This document shows positions 1 through 64,000 of a stretch of 64,000 nt of DNA, one piece after another. Within the stretch, counting starts at the first letter, position 1. Each line of letters starts with the position of its first letter. The translations under genes were made by a program, and so were the position numbers. Source of the DNA: Cheilinus undulatus (Eukaryota > Chordata > Actinopteri > Labriformes > Labridae); contig NC_054867.1 in assembly GCF_018320785.1 (NCBI RefSeq), positions 21,827,855 through 21,891,854 of the forward strand, given 5' to 3'. Under the pieces are notes generated by a model. It did no database searches, was not told the DNA's origin, and saw nothing but the letters and a program-made list of their open reading frames with translations.

Positions 1-1617
1 TTCTTTTAATCTCTGATCATCCTAAGTAAACTTTAAAGCACTTTAAGAAAACTTTATAAAAATGACCGTCCACACAGTACCTCTAAACAATAGAATTCAA
101 GTGCCTATCCATAATAACAGGGTCAAGGGGATTATATTTTTGCTTAAAATTTAACATCTTTCTGCTTTAGATAATTTCACAGAACTTAAAGATGTACATT
201 TTGGTGTTATTAAAACACCCATTATCTTTTAGAACAGCAACAGAGAGCTCAGAGGTTTTGGGCATGCCATAAAAAATCAGAAAGTGTGTTTTGTGATATG
301 TTTAATCAAGCAAAATGTTTTTTATCTGCTCAAGATTATTTTAATGTGCCTTTTTAATGTAAAACAGTGCCATTCACAAATACTGTAATCTGTCATGATT
401 AGCATACTGTATGATAAGAGGAAATTGGGGAAATTTTATTAAAATTTTCTATGAAATGTAACCAAGTGTGTATTATTATTTCAAGGACTAGGGTACCCCC
501 CTATGGAGTCTAGACACTGGTGGTGGAGTTGATGAGGGATGCAGGATCAGATGAGGAAGTAGACTTCTGAGAAGCTGGATCATGAACCAGTAAGGTGGCT
601 TTGAGGAGACAGAGGTATGAAAAATGAGATGAACAAAAGACCTGTGAGGATCTGGACCAGATGCTGATGAATTGAGTGGAGGTGGCTGGGGTGGAGGAGG
701 TTTGCAGCGTCCACACTGAAACAACGAGACCGACTGTGAAAGAGAATGACAGGTTTAAAATCAGACAGGTGCACGATGATTGGTCAAACAAGGTTGTGGC
801 AGAATCTAATTAGCTGAGTGTTTGATAGTGAATGCCCATAATCAGCTGATCACCAGAGCGGTAAGAAGGGAGAGATGAATAAGTGACTAGAAACAGTCCC
901 CCATTTTAACTTTTGCTGAGCTCCATGATTATTTCTTTTAAACTTTATTTTCCAAGTTTATTATAAATGAGCATAGACAGATGAGAACAAGGGAAAATAC
1001 AATGCAAGCTCAGAACTATAAAAGTAAATATGAAAAACATAGGCACAGCACACAATACATATATGAACACAGTCTGACAATCTTAAATGATAAGGAATCT
1101 ATTTGTGGCAATCCCATTTTTCCCAATATTTCTGTCTTTTTCCTTTTGAAGGCACAATGTAGAAGTCATTTTCTCCATATTGCAGATGGAGTCTACAGTG
1201 TTAATGAAAAGTTTCACTGTTAGTGATTGCTTTCTTACTTGCAACCACAAATATCTTTAAAATATATGCATTACTTTTACAAAGGCATTCAGGTGTGTTT
1301 CCAAGAAACAGAGAGGTAAAAGAGAAATTAAATGTTATGTTTATGTAAAAGTTTTTACAATTAGCTGCTTGACTTCACTACAAAACGTTCTCACATATAG
1401 ACAGGGCCAAAACATAGTGAAGATAGTCTGCAGAAACCACCCCACGCCCCCTCCAGCAACAAAACTGTGAACCATTTAACTTTGATTTCTAGTAGAGAAC
1501 TGTATACAATTTTTCCAGCAGAAATCCCGCCAGAATAGAAGTTGTTCACTCAGTTGTCTATGAGGAAGCCTACAAGTCAGGCAAATAAAACCACTTGGAA
1601 ATGTAAGAATAAAGCCT
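1..1617. other. Upstream intergenic DNA, no gene recognised
   Basis: Mostly AT-rich with many stops in all frames. A less AT-rich patch at about 485-905 has short overlapping open frames on the minus strand, but no start, splice or domain pattern I recognise; it may be an old repeat or a regulatory segment of the crystallin gene. Confidence 0.5.
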
Positions 1618-1692
1618 TGCTGATGCTTTATAAAATGCCCTGCCGGATGCAGCTTTTCGGAGGCTGTATGAAGACAAAAGAACCAGAAACAG
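1618..1692 (+). promoter_or_regulatory. crybb3: Candidate crybb3 core promoter and non-coding exon 1 (option A)
   Basis: A canonical TATAAAA lies at 1629-1635, directly preceded by TGCTGATGC (1618-1626), which contains the TGCTGA half-site bound by large Maf factors at lens crystallin promoters. A start about 28 bases downstream would give a short 5' exon ending at a CAG|GT donor (exon end 1692). Beta-crystallin genes usually have a short non-coding first exon, so the geometry fits. The transcription start is inferred, and option B (1941-2103) competes with it. Confidence 0.45.
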
Positions 1693-1940
1693 GTAGAAGA
1701 CAGGAAACTGGAGAGTGCGATAGCTGGGTAGGGCCAATAGTGCTGAGTGAGACTGATCTCTGTTCATTCCTCTCTTGGCAGGCAGTCGTGTGCCCACTAT
1801 AGGATCATGGTTGGGATGGCAGCATGGGCAGAGCCAGGCAGCGTTTGCCAGTGTGCCAGGACTGAAGGGCAAGCCTATTGAGAAGCAGTGTGATGGACAC
1901 AATGGGTGCGACAGACTTGCTGCATCAACAGGCTTTTTGC

Positions 1941-2103
1941 TGCTGTGGTCAGAAATAAACCATAAATACCCCCACTGGCCTCCACCAACCACTCGCCAGG
2001 CCTCCACATCCAAATACACCCTCACACTGAGACAGACAGAAAAGAGAGAGAAAAGACGGAGAGCGTGGCTTGTACCTGGTGCAGTGAAGCACAAGCCATC
2101 CAG
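1941..2103 (+). promoter_or_regulatory. crybb3: Alternative candidate crybb3 promoter and exon 1 (option B)
   Basis: TGCTGTGGTCAGAA at 1941-1954 matches the C-type Maf recognition element TGCTGACGTCAGCA at 11 of 14 positions, and a weak TATA-like CATAAATA follows at 1961-1968. An exon from about 1990 would end at 2103 before a CAG|GTAAAA donor. Either this or option A would splice to the acceptor at 2415-2416 just before the start codon. It could also act as an enhancer for option A. Confidence 0.35.
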
Positions 2104-2423
2104 GTAAAAGAGAAGAAGATACTGACTGTATCTGCCACTCTCTGTCTACTCTTCTATCTAAACACCAAAGCTTTCTTCTTAAGTAACGTTCATGTTCATA
2201 CTATCAGTGTTCTGCTCTAAAAATTAGGATGGAGTGGTATGAACAGTAAAAGTGTAGGTTTTGCAAAAAGCAAGATTATAGCCAAACTTCTACTAAAACT
2301 AGTCATGTTACCATTCTGAAATCCATGTTTTTTATTCATCTTCTAACTAACCTATCAGTGAAGATCTCCTATTTTCAACTTGCATAAATGAACAATATCA
2401 TTGTTGTGTCTTTAAGAAGAAAA

Positions 2424-3513
2424 ATGAGTGAACAACAGGGAACCCCGGATCAGCTGCCTGCAGAGAAGGGCCAAGGAGGAGCTGGAGCCACATATAAGGT
2501 GAACAAGACTTTTGCTGGTGACCTTATATTTATAGAGCTCAGATAAATGTTTGAATTCAGATTGAAAAAGTCCATCACTATGATATTTGTCTTTCTTGCA
2601 GTTGGTGTTTTTTGAGCTGGAGAATTTTCGTGGAAAGAAGGTGGAGTTGTCGGATGAATGTAGGGATGCGTTTGAGCTGGCTGAGAGAATCGGCTCTATC
2701 ATCGTGGAGTCAGGACCGTAAGTCTTCTCATTTTCATGTATCATCTTTGTTTAGATTAACACAGTCTTTTAAGGATACATGTAAAACTTCTCTCTGTATT
2801 GTCAGATGGGTTGGATATGAGTGTGCAGGATATACTGGGGAGCAGTTTGTGTTGGAGAAAGGAGAGTATCCTCGCTATAGCAGCTGGACCAACTGGCAGA
2901 ACAGTTTCATGCTGTGCGCCTTCAGGCCTTTGAAAGTGGTCGGTATCATCAGTGGCATATCAGCACATGCAGCTTCCTAACACACACACTGAAACTCTTT
3001 TTTTTCTTCTTTTTCAGGATAGTTCAGAGCATAAGCTGCACCTGTATGAGAATGCAGGCTTTGAAGGTAGAAAGATGGAGATTGTTGATGATGATGTCCC
3101 CAGTCTGTGGGCATATGGTTTCCAGAACCGTGTGGCCAGTGCTAAGGTTATCAATGGAACGTAAGACGGAGCCTTATCTTAAATTCAGTTAATGAATTTA
3201 TGAAGCATTTAAACATGTAATGCCTTTCACCATCCTAGAAATGTAACTCTGGCCTCTCTCTTCCCTGTGAAGGTGGGTTGGATACATGTATCCAGGCTAC
3301 AGAGGGCGCCAATACGTGTTTGAACATGGAGAATACAAGCACTGGAACGATTGGGCAGGCACTGGACCTCTGATACAGTCTGTCCGACGCGTGCGGGACA
3401 TGCAGTGGCACAAGAGAGGGTGCTACGTTGCCCCAAATCCTCCCAATCCCACCCCTAAACCCAAACCCAGTCCCAATCCCAATCCTAAATCCCAAACTCA
3501 GGCCCAGACTTAG
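2424..3513 (+). CDS. crybb3: Beta-B3 crystallin (crybb3-like), lens structural protein
   Basis: Coding exons are 2424-2498, 2602-2717, 2806-2938, 3018-3160 and 3273-3513 (235 residues; phases 0, 2, 0, 2; all GT-AG). The protein is a soluble refractive protein of the lens fibre cell. A 25-residue N-terminal arm starting [10 protein letters not shown] resembles the mammalian beta-B3 arm. Four Greek-key motifs follow, one per exon, with signatures [36 protein letters not shown] and [10 protein letters not shown]. The segments [24 protein letters not shown] and [12 protein letters not shown] fit beta-B3 better than beta-B1 or beta-B2. Mammalian beta-B3 ends soon after the WHKRG segment, as I remember it, whereas this protein continues for about 30 residues of Pro/Asn/Lys repeats (from about residue 208). 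The start chosen is the first ATG after an acceptor at 2415-2416. Family assignment is firm; B3 rather than another B paralogue is likely. Confidence 0.93.
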
Positions 3514-3671
3514 AAACCCAAACTCCAACACCGCCAACTGGGGCAGGCCAAAGGTAGCAACAAAATCCCCAGTCTCTCTACTGCACAACCATGTAGTCTA
3601 GAATATCTGCAAGTGTAACTTCTGAAATCTGGATCAGAGCTAACAGTAACGTAGTATTGAAATCTGCTTGG

Positions 3672-3677
3672 AATAAA
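3672..3677 (+). terminator. crybb3: Polyadenylation signal of crybb3
   Basis: AATAAA lies 159 bases after the stop codon, followed by GT/T-rich sequence (about 3710-3725). This gives a short 3' UTR, usual for crystallin genes. Confidence 0.7.
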
Positions 3678-4773
3678 GCTTTTGGCCCTGATTTGTTTGC
3701 ATGGAAATAATGTGTGTTTTATTTGTTCATTAAATCTGTAGAAAGAAACAATACGTGTTGAATTTTATTGAGTTGTATTTTAATGCTGGTATGATTTTCC
3801 TCAAGGCAAAGAAGCGGCAATGATCATTATTAAGATTTGAAACAGCACTGAGAATATTGTCTTCACTATGGTACAGTTAATGCTGTCTTTACCAAATTTC
3901 TGCATAAATATCAATATCACAGAGATCATGATAATGATTCAGATGGGGGGGGGGGGGTGTGGGGTGGATCTAAATCATCCACAAAAAAGCATTACAACTC
4001 ACAGACTTTGCAGTTTCCACTCAGCACTAGATAGCCACACTTACCTGCAGCCTTATCTCTGTGCAGAGATGACCATATAAAGGCATTATTAAGAAGAATT
4101 GCAGATTACATGAGAAGCCCTGTCAAATGATTCTTAAAAACTGAAAAAGTTCTGAAGAGACTGATTTCAACACATTCTATAAGTCATAAATAACACATTC
4201 CTATTGTTTTTGTTTTTCCTCACAGATAACACAAACCTTTTCATAGTAGTGATGGCAAGAAGAGCCCCAACATGCAGACAGAATGGTTTTAAAATTACTA
4301 TTACCAAATTTACCAAAATTACCATTTGGTTTTTAAGTGAGTGCAAAACTAAAGAAAATAAAAAATAAAAAAATCTGTCTCTCCTAATTTGAAAAAAGAA
4401 AGAAAAAAAAACCCTCTGTAACCAAGTAGACTTTTGAGTATTGGTACTTTTTATTTGTTCATTCTTTAAATCAGTAATTTTGCCTCTACTTAAGTAAGTT
4501 TCAACCATAGTTAGTTACTGTACTTTTACTTGAGTACTAGACTCTTCTACTTTTTCCACCTATTGACTACACAGTAAGACATAGTATTAAAAAATTGTTT
4601 CCTGATTACATCCAAGTTTTTCTCTTTATCACAAGGTGTGACATTGCCTGAAGCACCTGGATGGCGATCTAAATATATTCTCATGTTGTCATTGTTAATA
4701 AAGAAAGATCATATTTTACTGTATATCCCCTCAGTAGCTACTAGGGGTTGTACGAATTGGGACCCCCCAATGA
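3678..4773. other. Intergenic DNA between crybb3 and the fold-back element
   Basis: No gene seen. It holds a run of 13 G (3945-3957) and, at about 4430-4560, an interspersed repeat rich in ACTTAAGTA / ACTTGAGTA motifs, in opposite orientation to the related copy at about 7870-8040. Confidence 0.5.
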
Positions 4774-5794
4774 GTCAGGGGACTAAAGTATAATCTGTTT
4801 TTCTGTCAAAACCAATAAACAAAAAAACGAAAAATGGTGCCCTTTTTGGTTTTCCACCAAAAACGGGGGGAGAAAAAAAAGTTTTGTTTTTTTTCCGGAA
4901 AAAAAAGGAAGAAAAACGAAAATGACGGCCCAATATTGGTTTTTGGATTTTCCCTTTTTCGTTTTGCCGTTTCAGGTCTGGAATCAAAGAAACGTAAGCA
5001 CGTGACCATGAGGTAAATGGACTCCCTACCAAAATAAAATCCAAACTTATAAATTATTGATACTAAGAAGATAAGTTACGTTAAATAGAGCTTTTATTTT
5101 TGAACATGTTACCATGTTTATTATATACACCATTAGGCTCATTATGATAATTTCAGAGGGTTAAATTGTAGGCTATGTGGTCCACAGTTAGGGTAAAATT
5201 TCTTGCACAGGTCCAGTGTGTTTATTTATATTATGACCAATAGTCTATTAAATAGCATCAACCGGAGTGCCACACCACACCAGTCACGAAGGTGAATTAG
5301 CTCGTAACCACGCATTAACTATCTCATGTCCGCACATTAAATATCTTGTGGCCACGCAATATTTTTTTAATATATATATTTTTTTTATTTCTATTTCCTG
5401 AGATTATCATAATGAGCCTTATGGTGTCTATATTCAAATACTGTAACATTGTTCAAAAATAAAAGCACTATTTAATGCAACTTATCTTTTTTTATTATTT
5501 ATTTATAAGTTTGGATTTTATTTTGGTAGGGAGTCCATTTATCTCATGGTCACGTGCTTCTGTTTCTTTGTTTTCAGACCTAAAATGGCAAAACAAAAAG
5601 GGGAAAATCCAAAAACCAATATCGGGCCGTAATTTGATTTTGTTTTTTTGTTTTTCATTTTTTGTTCAGAAAGAAAAAAAATGTTTTTTTTTTTTTTTTG
5701 GTTGAAAACAAAAAAAAAACAAAAAAACAAAAAGGGCACCATTTTTCCTTTATTGGTTTTGACAGAAAAACGGATCATACTTTAGTCCCCTGAC
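4774..5794. mobile_element. Fold-back DNA transposon (non-autonomous) with arms of nearly 400 bp
   Basis: Left arm about 4774-5159 and right arm about 5396-5794 are imperfect reverse complements: GTCAGGGGACTAAAGTA at the left end pairs with its complement at the right end, and the match continues through the ACGTGACCATGAG segment to the TCATTATGATAAT segment. The arms enclose about 235 bp. The flanks cccaatga (4766-4773) and cccagtga (5795-5802) look like an 8-bp target duplication with one mismatch, which suggests hAT-type mobilisation. The middle carries three imperfect tandem units of about 22 bp (5301-5365). No transposase frame is present. The exact ends are uncertain by 3 bp because GAGTC follows both flanks. 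Confidence 0.75.
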
Positions 5795-5802
5795 CCCAGT
5801 GA

Positions 5803-6780
5803 GTCCACTACTAAATGACAGGAGTATTGCTTTGGAATTAGTGACATAACAGCTAGCTTGCTTTTAAATTATAGATTAGTATTTACATCAACTGCCTTGA
5901 ACAAATGATTAATACTATTCATATTTTTATGACTATAAAAGCTATAGAAGTTTTTTTTTCAGAATAATATGAATTCCTCATTAACTTCGTTTGAGTTTTT
6001 TCATAAAGTTGTTCAATTAAACAGGTATTTTAATAACAAAAAACACTATACCAAAACATAAAACTGAATAAATTTATGTAAATTAAAGACAAATAATATA
6101 AGAAGAAGAAATAGCAGAATAAAATAGACACATAAAATTGCAAGTGGTTTGGTTAGTATATAAATCAAGAATTTTATAGTTTCAAGATAACTTTTCCTAG
6201 ATTTTTCAGACAGAACATTTTCAAGACATTTTTCGATACAACAAATCTGTAGTAACTCAAAAAAAATCTGTATTTGTGAATATAAAATGTACCTATAATA
6301 AAATAATTGTTTCATAAAAATTCTACATTTTGTCCTTTGTTAGGATATCAAAATTAACCATATGACACACAAAAACAGGTATAACATTTTTTACTCAGCT
6401 TTTCATAAATTCTGTCCCAAAAAATCTTCAGAGTAAAACGGATGTTCCTGAGATTCGATATCTGCATGACAAAACGGATGTTCATCCAAACATTTTTTTT
6501 ATGTTTTTTTTTTTATCATTATTATTAACAATTTCAATTTACAAAACATTGTGGCATACAATCTTCACAATGGCTTTTTGTTATGAACATGTGCATATAG
6601 AGCAGTAAAAAAAAAAAAAAATATATATATATCTTAGAAAAGTTAGCTCTAGAAACCATATAAAGTGCAGTCTGAAAATGACACACAATCAGAAATCAGA
6701 AATCCAAAGATTTGTTAATGAATTCCTTTCCCTGTGCGGTAAACTTCCTGCCTTCCCTCTTTTGTTAACAAGGAGCAGGG
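5803..6780. other. AT-rich intergenic DNA
   Basis: No gene or RNA recognised. It contains poly-T/poly-A runs and an (AT)n stretch near 6615-6632. Confidence 0.5.
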
Positions 6781-6794
6781 CTGAAACACCGGCC

Positions 6795-6902
6795 ATTGGT
6801 TAAAGAACATCCAGACCCGCCCATAAGATTTTAGTGATCCAATCAGACGCCGCCTTCATTCAGCAAGCTCGAGAGGGGGACGACGAACGCGCAAAATTTG
6901 AA
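6795..6902 (+). promoter_or_regulatory. cit: cit promoter: two CCAAT boxes and CDE/CHR-like pair
   Basis: ATTGG (6795-6799, an inverted CCAAT) and CCAATCA (6839-6845) are candidate NF-Y sites. TTTGAA (6897-6902) matches the cell-cycle genes homology region, and CGCGC lies exactly four bases upstream, the spacing of a CDE next to a CHR. There is no TATA box. In known G2/M genes this set recruits DREAM/MuvB and B-Myb with NF-Y, giving repression in G0/G1 and peak expression in G2/M. That fits a cytokinesis kinase. Binding is inferred. Confidence 0.6.
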
Positions 6903-6904
6903 AG

Positions 6905-7008
6905 TTGACCGGAAACAACGTTGATAAGGAGGAAAACAGTGTGCTCTTTAGCATGTCAATGTTACCAAGAATATAAACAATGTTTTTGGCAACCTTCGTG
7001 GCAGTTTG
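6905..7008 (+). other. cit: Putative non-coding first exon of cit (5' UTR)
   Basis: A donor TTTG|GTGAGT follows 7008, and an acceptor CCCTTAG ends at 7270, nine bases before the start codon of the kinase (ATG 7280, A at -3). The transcription start near 6905-6930 is inferred from the CHR position. Two short upstream frames are present: ATG at 6953 with a stop at 6974-6976, and ATG at 6980 whose TGA stop is created only when 7008 is joined to 7271. Confidence 0.5.
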
Positions 7009-7279
7009 GTGAGTGTAATCATACCGTATTAATATAGATATAGAAATATAACTAAAAAACATTCATGAAGGCAGCTTTAACGTTTTTGTTTGTCAGTAGA
7101 GTTAAACGCTAGCTAACGTCAGGTTAGCCCGACCATGGGCGCTTTGTTGACATTTGTTGACATTTCCTGTTGGTCCCTTTTTAACCTTATCGAGCTGTCT
7201 AGGGTGTCATTAGACTTAAGACACGTTAAAATTCTTTCTTTCATTTAAAATATTCCTTCTAACCCCTTAGATTGACACA

Positions 7280-60512
<53,233 letters not shown>

Positions 60513-60730
60513 GAGTCGGCAGAGCCACATCTTTAGAAAAAAGGGAAACGGTGGAGCAGAAAATCCAGTGAGAAAGTCACCAACTCATGATGAAACACTG
60601 CCACACAACAGCTTTGTCTGACGAACCCCCACAGAAAAGAAACTGTAGCAGTCACAACTGAGAGAGAAATAAATTGATGTCATCAGAGTCAGGTTATTTT
60701 TCTCAATGAAGTGACCCAAGTCAATAAAGG
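60513..60730 (+). terminator. cit: cit 3' UTR with two polyadenylation signals
   Basis: AATAAA occurs at 60668-60673 and 60723-60728, the first 156 bases after the stop codon. Either could end the transcript; longer 3' UTRs cannot be excluded. Confidence 0.55.
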
Positions 60731-63700
60731 TCAACAAACAAAATGCCATATTTAAAAACTTCCTGAGCAGGGTTTTTGCCATGTATTTGATGATGTAGAG
60801 GGGGTAAGATTTGATTTATTTTCCAAAACAAAATATGGGAGTTGAGTTCTTGACTTTAGGCCGTCCTTAGTGGGTTTCGCTATTTTTATGATCCTTCAGA
60901 CAGTAGTGACTATGATAGAAAAGCACAACCGTAGCAACTTTATCCTACAAGTTGATGCCTAAATCTGTAAAAAAGAAAATCAGTCACTAGTGAAATGGCA
61001 GGTTCCCTCGATATAACATAACAGAACAGGCTCCTTTCCACACTCAGTCCACAGTAGCTTCAGATCAGGGGCAGGAGCGGTCTATACATCTAAAGCATTT
61101 TTTGTCTCCAGCCCTGTGCCGACATGTAAACACACAATCATTACCAGCTGATAACAATCATTCTCTGCTGCAATCTCAGTCTGTGGTTAGTTAGTGACCC
61201 CACCTGGCTGGAGCACAAAGGAATTTGGATAAAACTCAAGTGTGTAAGCCCTCCCTGCCCTGTTAGAACCACACATTCAATGATTGTCTACCCTAGGATA
61301 GGTCGACACTAAAAACATACTGCACTACCCACAATCCTCAGCAGGACTTTCTAATCCTTCAGAAAGTTATCTGACTGTAAATAGACAAGACATAATTTTA
61401 TATATATTGAGAAGGAATTTCAAGGCTGGATAAGCCGTGTCTATTTTTGTTAAAGAAAAAAAAGTGATTAAGTGTCCTCTTGAATGTCCGATAAATATTC
61501 TTTTAACACATTCTTTATCAAGTGAGTGATTGTATCTGGATCCAACTCGTGTATGCACTTCATCAGTCCAAGGCGAAACCTCAGTGCTGAACTATACGAC
61601 AGGAGAAAAAAACATCATGTTTTAAGGTTCCACACAGTAATTGAGCATTTCTTTTTTGTACCATGTCCCTTATATTGTATATACCCAAAAATTGTGCAAG
61701 GTGAAGATGAAAATAATCTTTGTTTTTATTCCTGATTCGTAAATGGCATGGATATGTATATCTGAAATGAAATGGAGTGTTGTCTTCTGCTTCAGCCTCA
61801 TTTGGGTTTTATTTTGATTCCACCATCTAACAGCGAAGCACGTGAATAACATCTCCTTTCTTTTAACTCTTACCAGTTTGCACAGTGAGTTCATATGATC
61901 ATGTTCACACTCCCTCTTTTACCAAGGCACACTTGGCATGTTAAACGGCCGGTCCAAGTTACTAAGATCAGTACAAATATATTTTAACTTCCACTGTCAT
62001 TATGCCTAAATCTGACAAAGTGGATCCTCTTCCTATATATCATAATCTGATCCATAGAAACAACATTTTAGGGAAATACTTTATAAAAACTACACACTAT
62101 TTGGTACAAAGAGTTTTTAAACTTTAACTTATCATCTGTAAATCATGATTTTTCAAATTTATTTTAAACACGATTAAAATTGTTTTATTAATGTATTATG
62201 CATTCCTCACTCATAGATCCTAAAGTATTATGAATTTAATTATGTCATTTGTAAACACAGGTAGAAATGCTTTACTGATGCATTAGTAGCTTTTCAAAGC
62301 CGATAAACTGACCAGACTATATATCTGTCATTAGCAGATCCTTTGTGCAAAGCTTGAAGCTAAAACCTTTGTTCCTGGTCGGAGAAAGATCAGAACAATC
62401 AGCGCAATCAAGAAGAACAAGGCAACAGTGATGAGCTAGCTTTAGATGTACTGCAAGCCAGTAAACAATTATGACTGGGTGTAGCTAAAGTGCGCAGTTG
62501 TCAATCACACAACCTTTCTTTACATAAGAGTTTTGAAGTAGTGGAAATACATTTTTTGAATGACTCAAGTTAAGATATATAATTTACATGTTCAATTTAG
62601 CCTTTCACTTCTTTTAATTTTGAACAATCATGCCACATAAAGTAAGCTAATTTGATTAACTAGAAGTAAAAAAGACTGAAAAGTGCACTTTGACCCAAAA
62701 AGTGCGCATCCACAGACTTCAGTACATCATCCCTGCGATGTTAAAATTGGCTCCCACAAGAGGGATGCCTCTAACTGCGTAGGTAGCTTCATTCATGGTG
62801 CAAAAGTGTCCAATGCTCAAAGGCAATCTGGGAAAACTCTGTAGATTAAGGGATGATTGTCAAATTATTTGTGTTGACAGAGAATAAGTATAGAAATCTT
62901 ATAACCATCTCTTACTTACTTAAAACTAAAAATGTGAACTATGGAGGCTAAAAAATAGAGCTGAAATAGCTATTTTGGATTTTTAAGTTACACAACTATT
63001 TGTTTTTCTGTTTGGTCTGACAGTGAAAATTTATTTGATTTTAATAGTTATTTTTGAGTATATGCTTGTTGTGTATGTTATGATAAATGTCACTATACCG
63101 TATCAAATTTCTGTTTCCTCTATCAGTTGACATTTTGTCAACAGTGCACTAAATCATATGTTTGAGTCCTGTCTGATGTACTGAGAAATCTCACATGCCT
63201 TTCATTTTGACCATTTGCTGCACAAAAAAATGGTATTGATTTTCTCTGCTCATTTCTTAAAAAGTTTTAAATTAGATTATCCAAAGTATGTGGAAACCCT
63301 GATCAAAAGGAGAGCAAAGAACCAAACTTATAGCTTTTCTTGGCAGAGAAGACGTTCTGGCTCAGCTTCCTGTCTAAGTCATGTGGTTTAATCACCGGGG
63401 CTGCACATGCCCACTACACTATGTTTTGTCAGTTTTATTTGCCCTTAATGAATGTGACAGATAGAACATTCATGCAGTCAACCTCCAAAATATTTCTGAA
63501 AGATTTCATTAATTGATGAGTCAAGTGTTAACTCATGCTTCATTGATACTAAAAGTGTGTAGTTCTTCTAAAGTGTTATCTATTCTAATGTTTTTATCAG
63601 GTTGTCATCTTTTAACATGCCCAGTATGTCTCCCAACAGAGCTACACTCAGTAGAAAGAACTTTCCTCTCCCAGTTGGGTTAACTTTGGACATACATATA

Positions 63701-64000
63701 TATCTTCATGAATGTATTAAAGCAAAGAAGATAGAACGGATTCATCGGTCAACAGAAAGCACCGAGTGCTATAGATTGCACAAGTTTTCAACTGCTATAC
63801 AAAAGGGTTTCTCATCCTTGAATTTTATTTTTGTATTCTTTTTATCTTGCATTTCTTTTCACATGATCCTGAATCATAATGCTGTACGCTGGATATGATA
63901 TTGATGTCTGCTAACAAATGTTTTATTAGCGTTCCCTGTAGAGATTTTGTCACAGAATATTAAATATTATAATCATTGTCTTTCACTTATCCTCTTATTG
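60731..64000. other. Downstream intergenic DNA, no gene recognised
   Basis: AT-rich, with stops in all frames and only short chance frames. No exon with recognisable protein content, RNA gene or clear transposon was seen. Part of it could be an extended cit 3' UTR. Confidence 0.5.

Noticed and set aside
1570..2094. 174-residue open frame on the minus strand upstream of crybb3
   Set aside because: No recognisable domain and no splice context, and it overlaps the candidate crystallin promoters. Treated as chance.
3945..3957. Run of 13 G as a G-quadruplex regulatory element
   Set aside because: It is a single homopolymer in intergenic DNA with no conserved context; more likely a simple repeat.
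4775..5778. Several 60-90-residue Phe/Lys-rich frames
   Set aside because: They lie in the arms of the fold-back element and come from its A/T runs; mirror-image versions occur in both arms.

Overview
The window is nuclear DNA from a ray-finned (teleost) fish. The basis is two intron-containing vertebrate genes with clean GT-AG splicing, plus many interspersed repeats of kinds common in teleosts: hAT-type elements with 8-bp target duplications, decayed LINE reverse transcriptases and microsatellite-linked repeats. No prokaryotic features, tRNA, rRNA or CRISPR array were seen. Gene models were built by hand from reading-frame continuity, splice signals and remembered family sequences; no alignment was run.

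Left part (1-6780): a five-coding-exon beta-B3 crystallin gene (crybb3-like, 2424-3513, + strand, 235 residues). It has one Greek-key motif per exon and an unusual Pro/Asn/Lys-rich C-terminal extension. Two candidate lens-type promoters lie upstream. A 1.0-kb fold-back transposon (4774-5794) and AT-rich intergenic DNA follow.

Right part (6795-60730): the complete citron Rho-interacting kinase gene (cit, + strand), 48 coding exons over 53 kb, predicted 2121 residues with every listed exon included. In order it encodes an AGC/DMPK-type kinase domain with C-tail (exons 1-9), a very long coiled coil (10-29), a linker with a 24-nt microexon (30-32), a C1 zinc finger (33-34), a PH domain (34-37), a citron-homology (CNH) domain (38-46), and a basic SPGR-repeat tail ending in a PDZ ligand, QSSV (47-48). 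Its promoter has two CCAAT boxes and a CDE/CHR-like pair, the arrangement of cell-cycle (G2/M) genes, which fits the role of citron kinase in cytokinesis. Large introns (4, 9, 19, 20, 34, 37, 45-47) hold most of the transposon remnants. From 60730 to the end no gene was recognised.

I found no novel multi-gene system. The best leads are alternative-splicing features of cit: a microexon encoding a PP1-docking-like motif, an unreported-looking 45-nt in-frame cassette, and a TG-repeat splice acceptor. A perfect 98-bp palindrome inside a hAT-type element and the crystallin tail extension are also worth checking.
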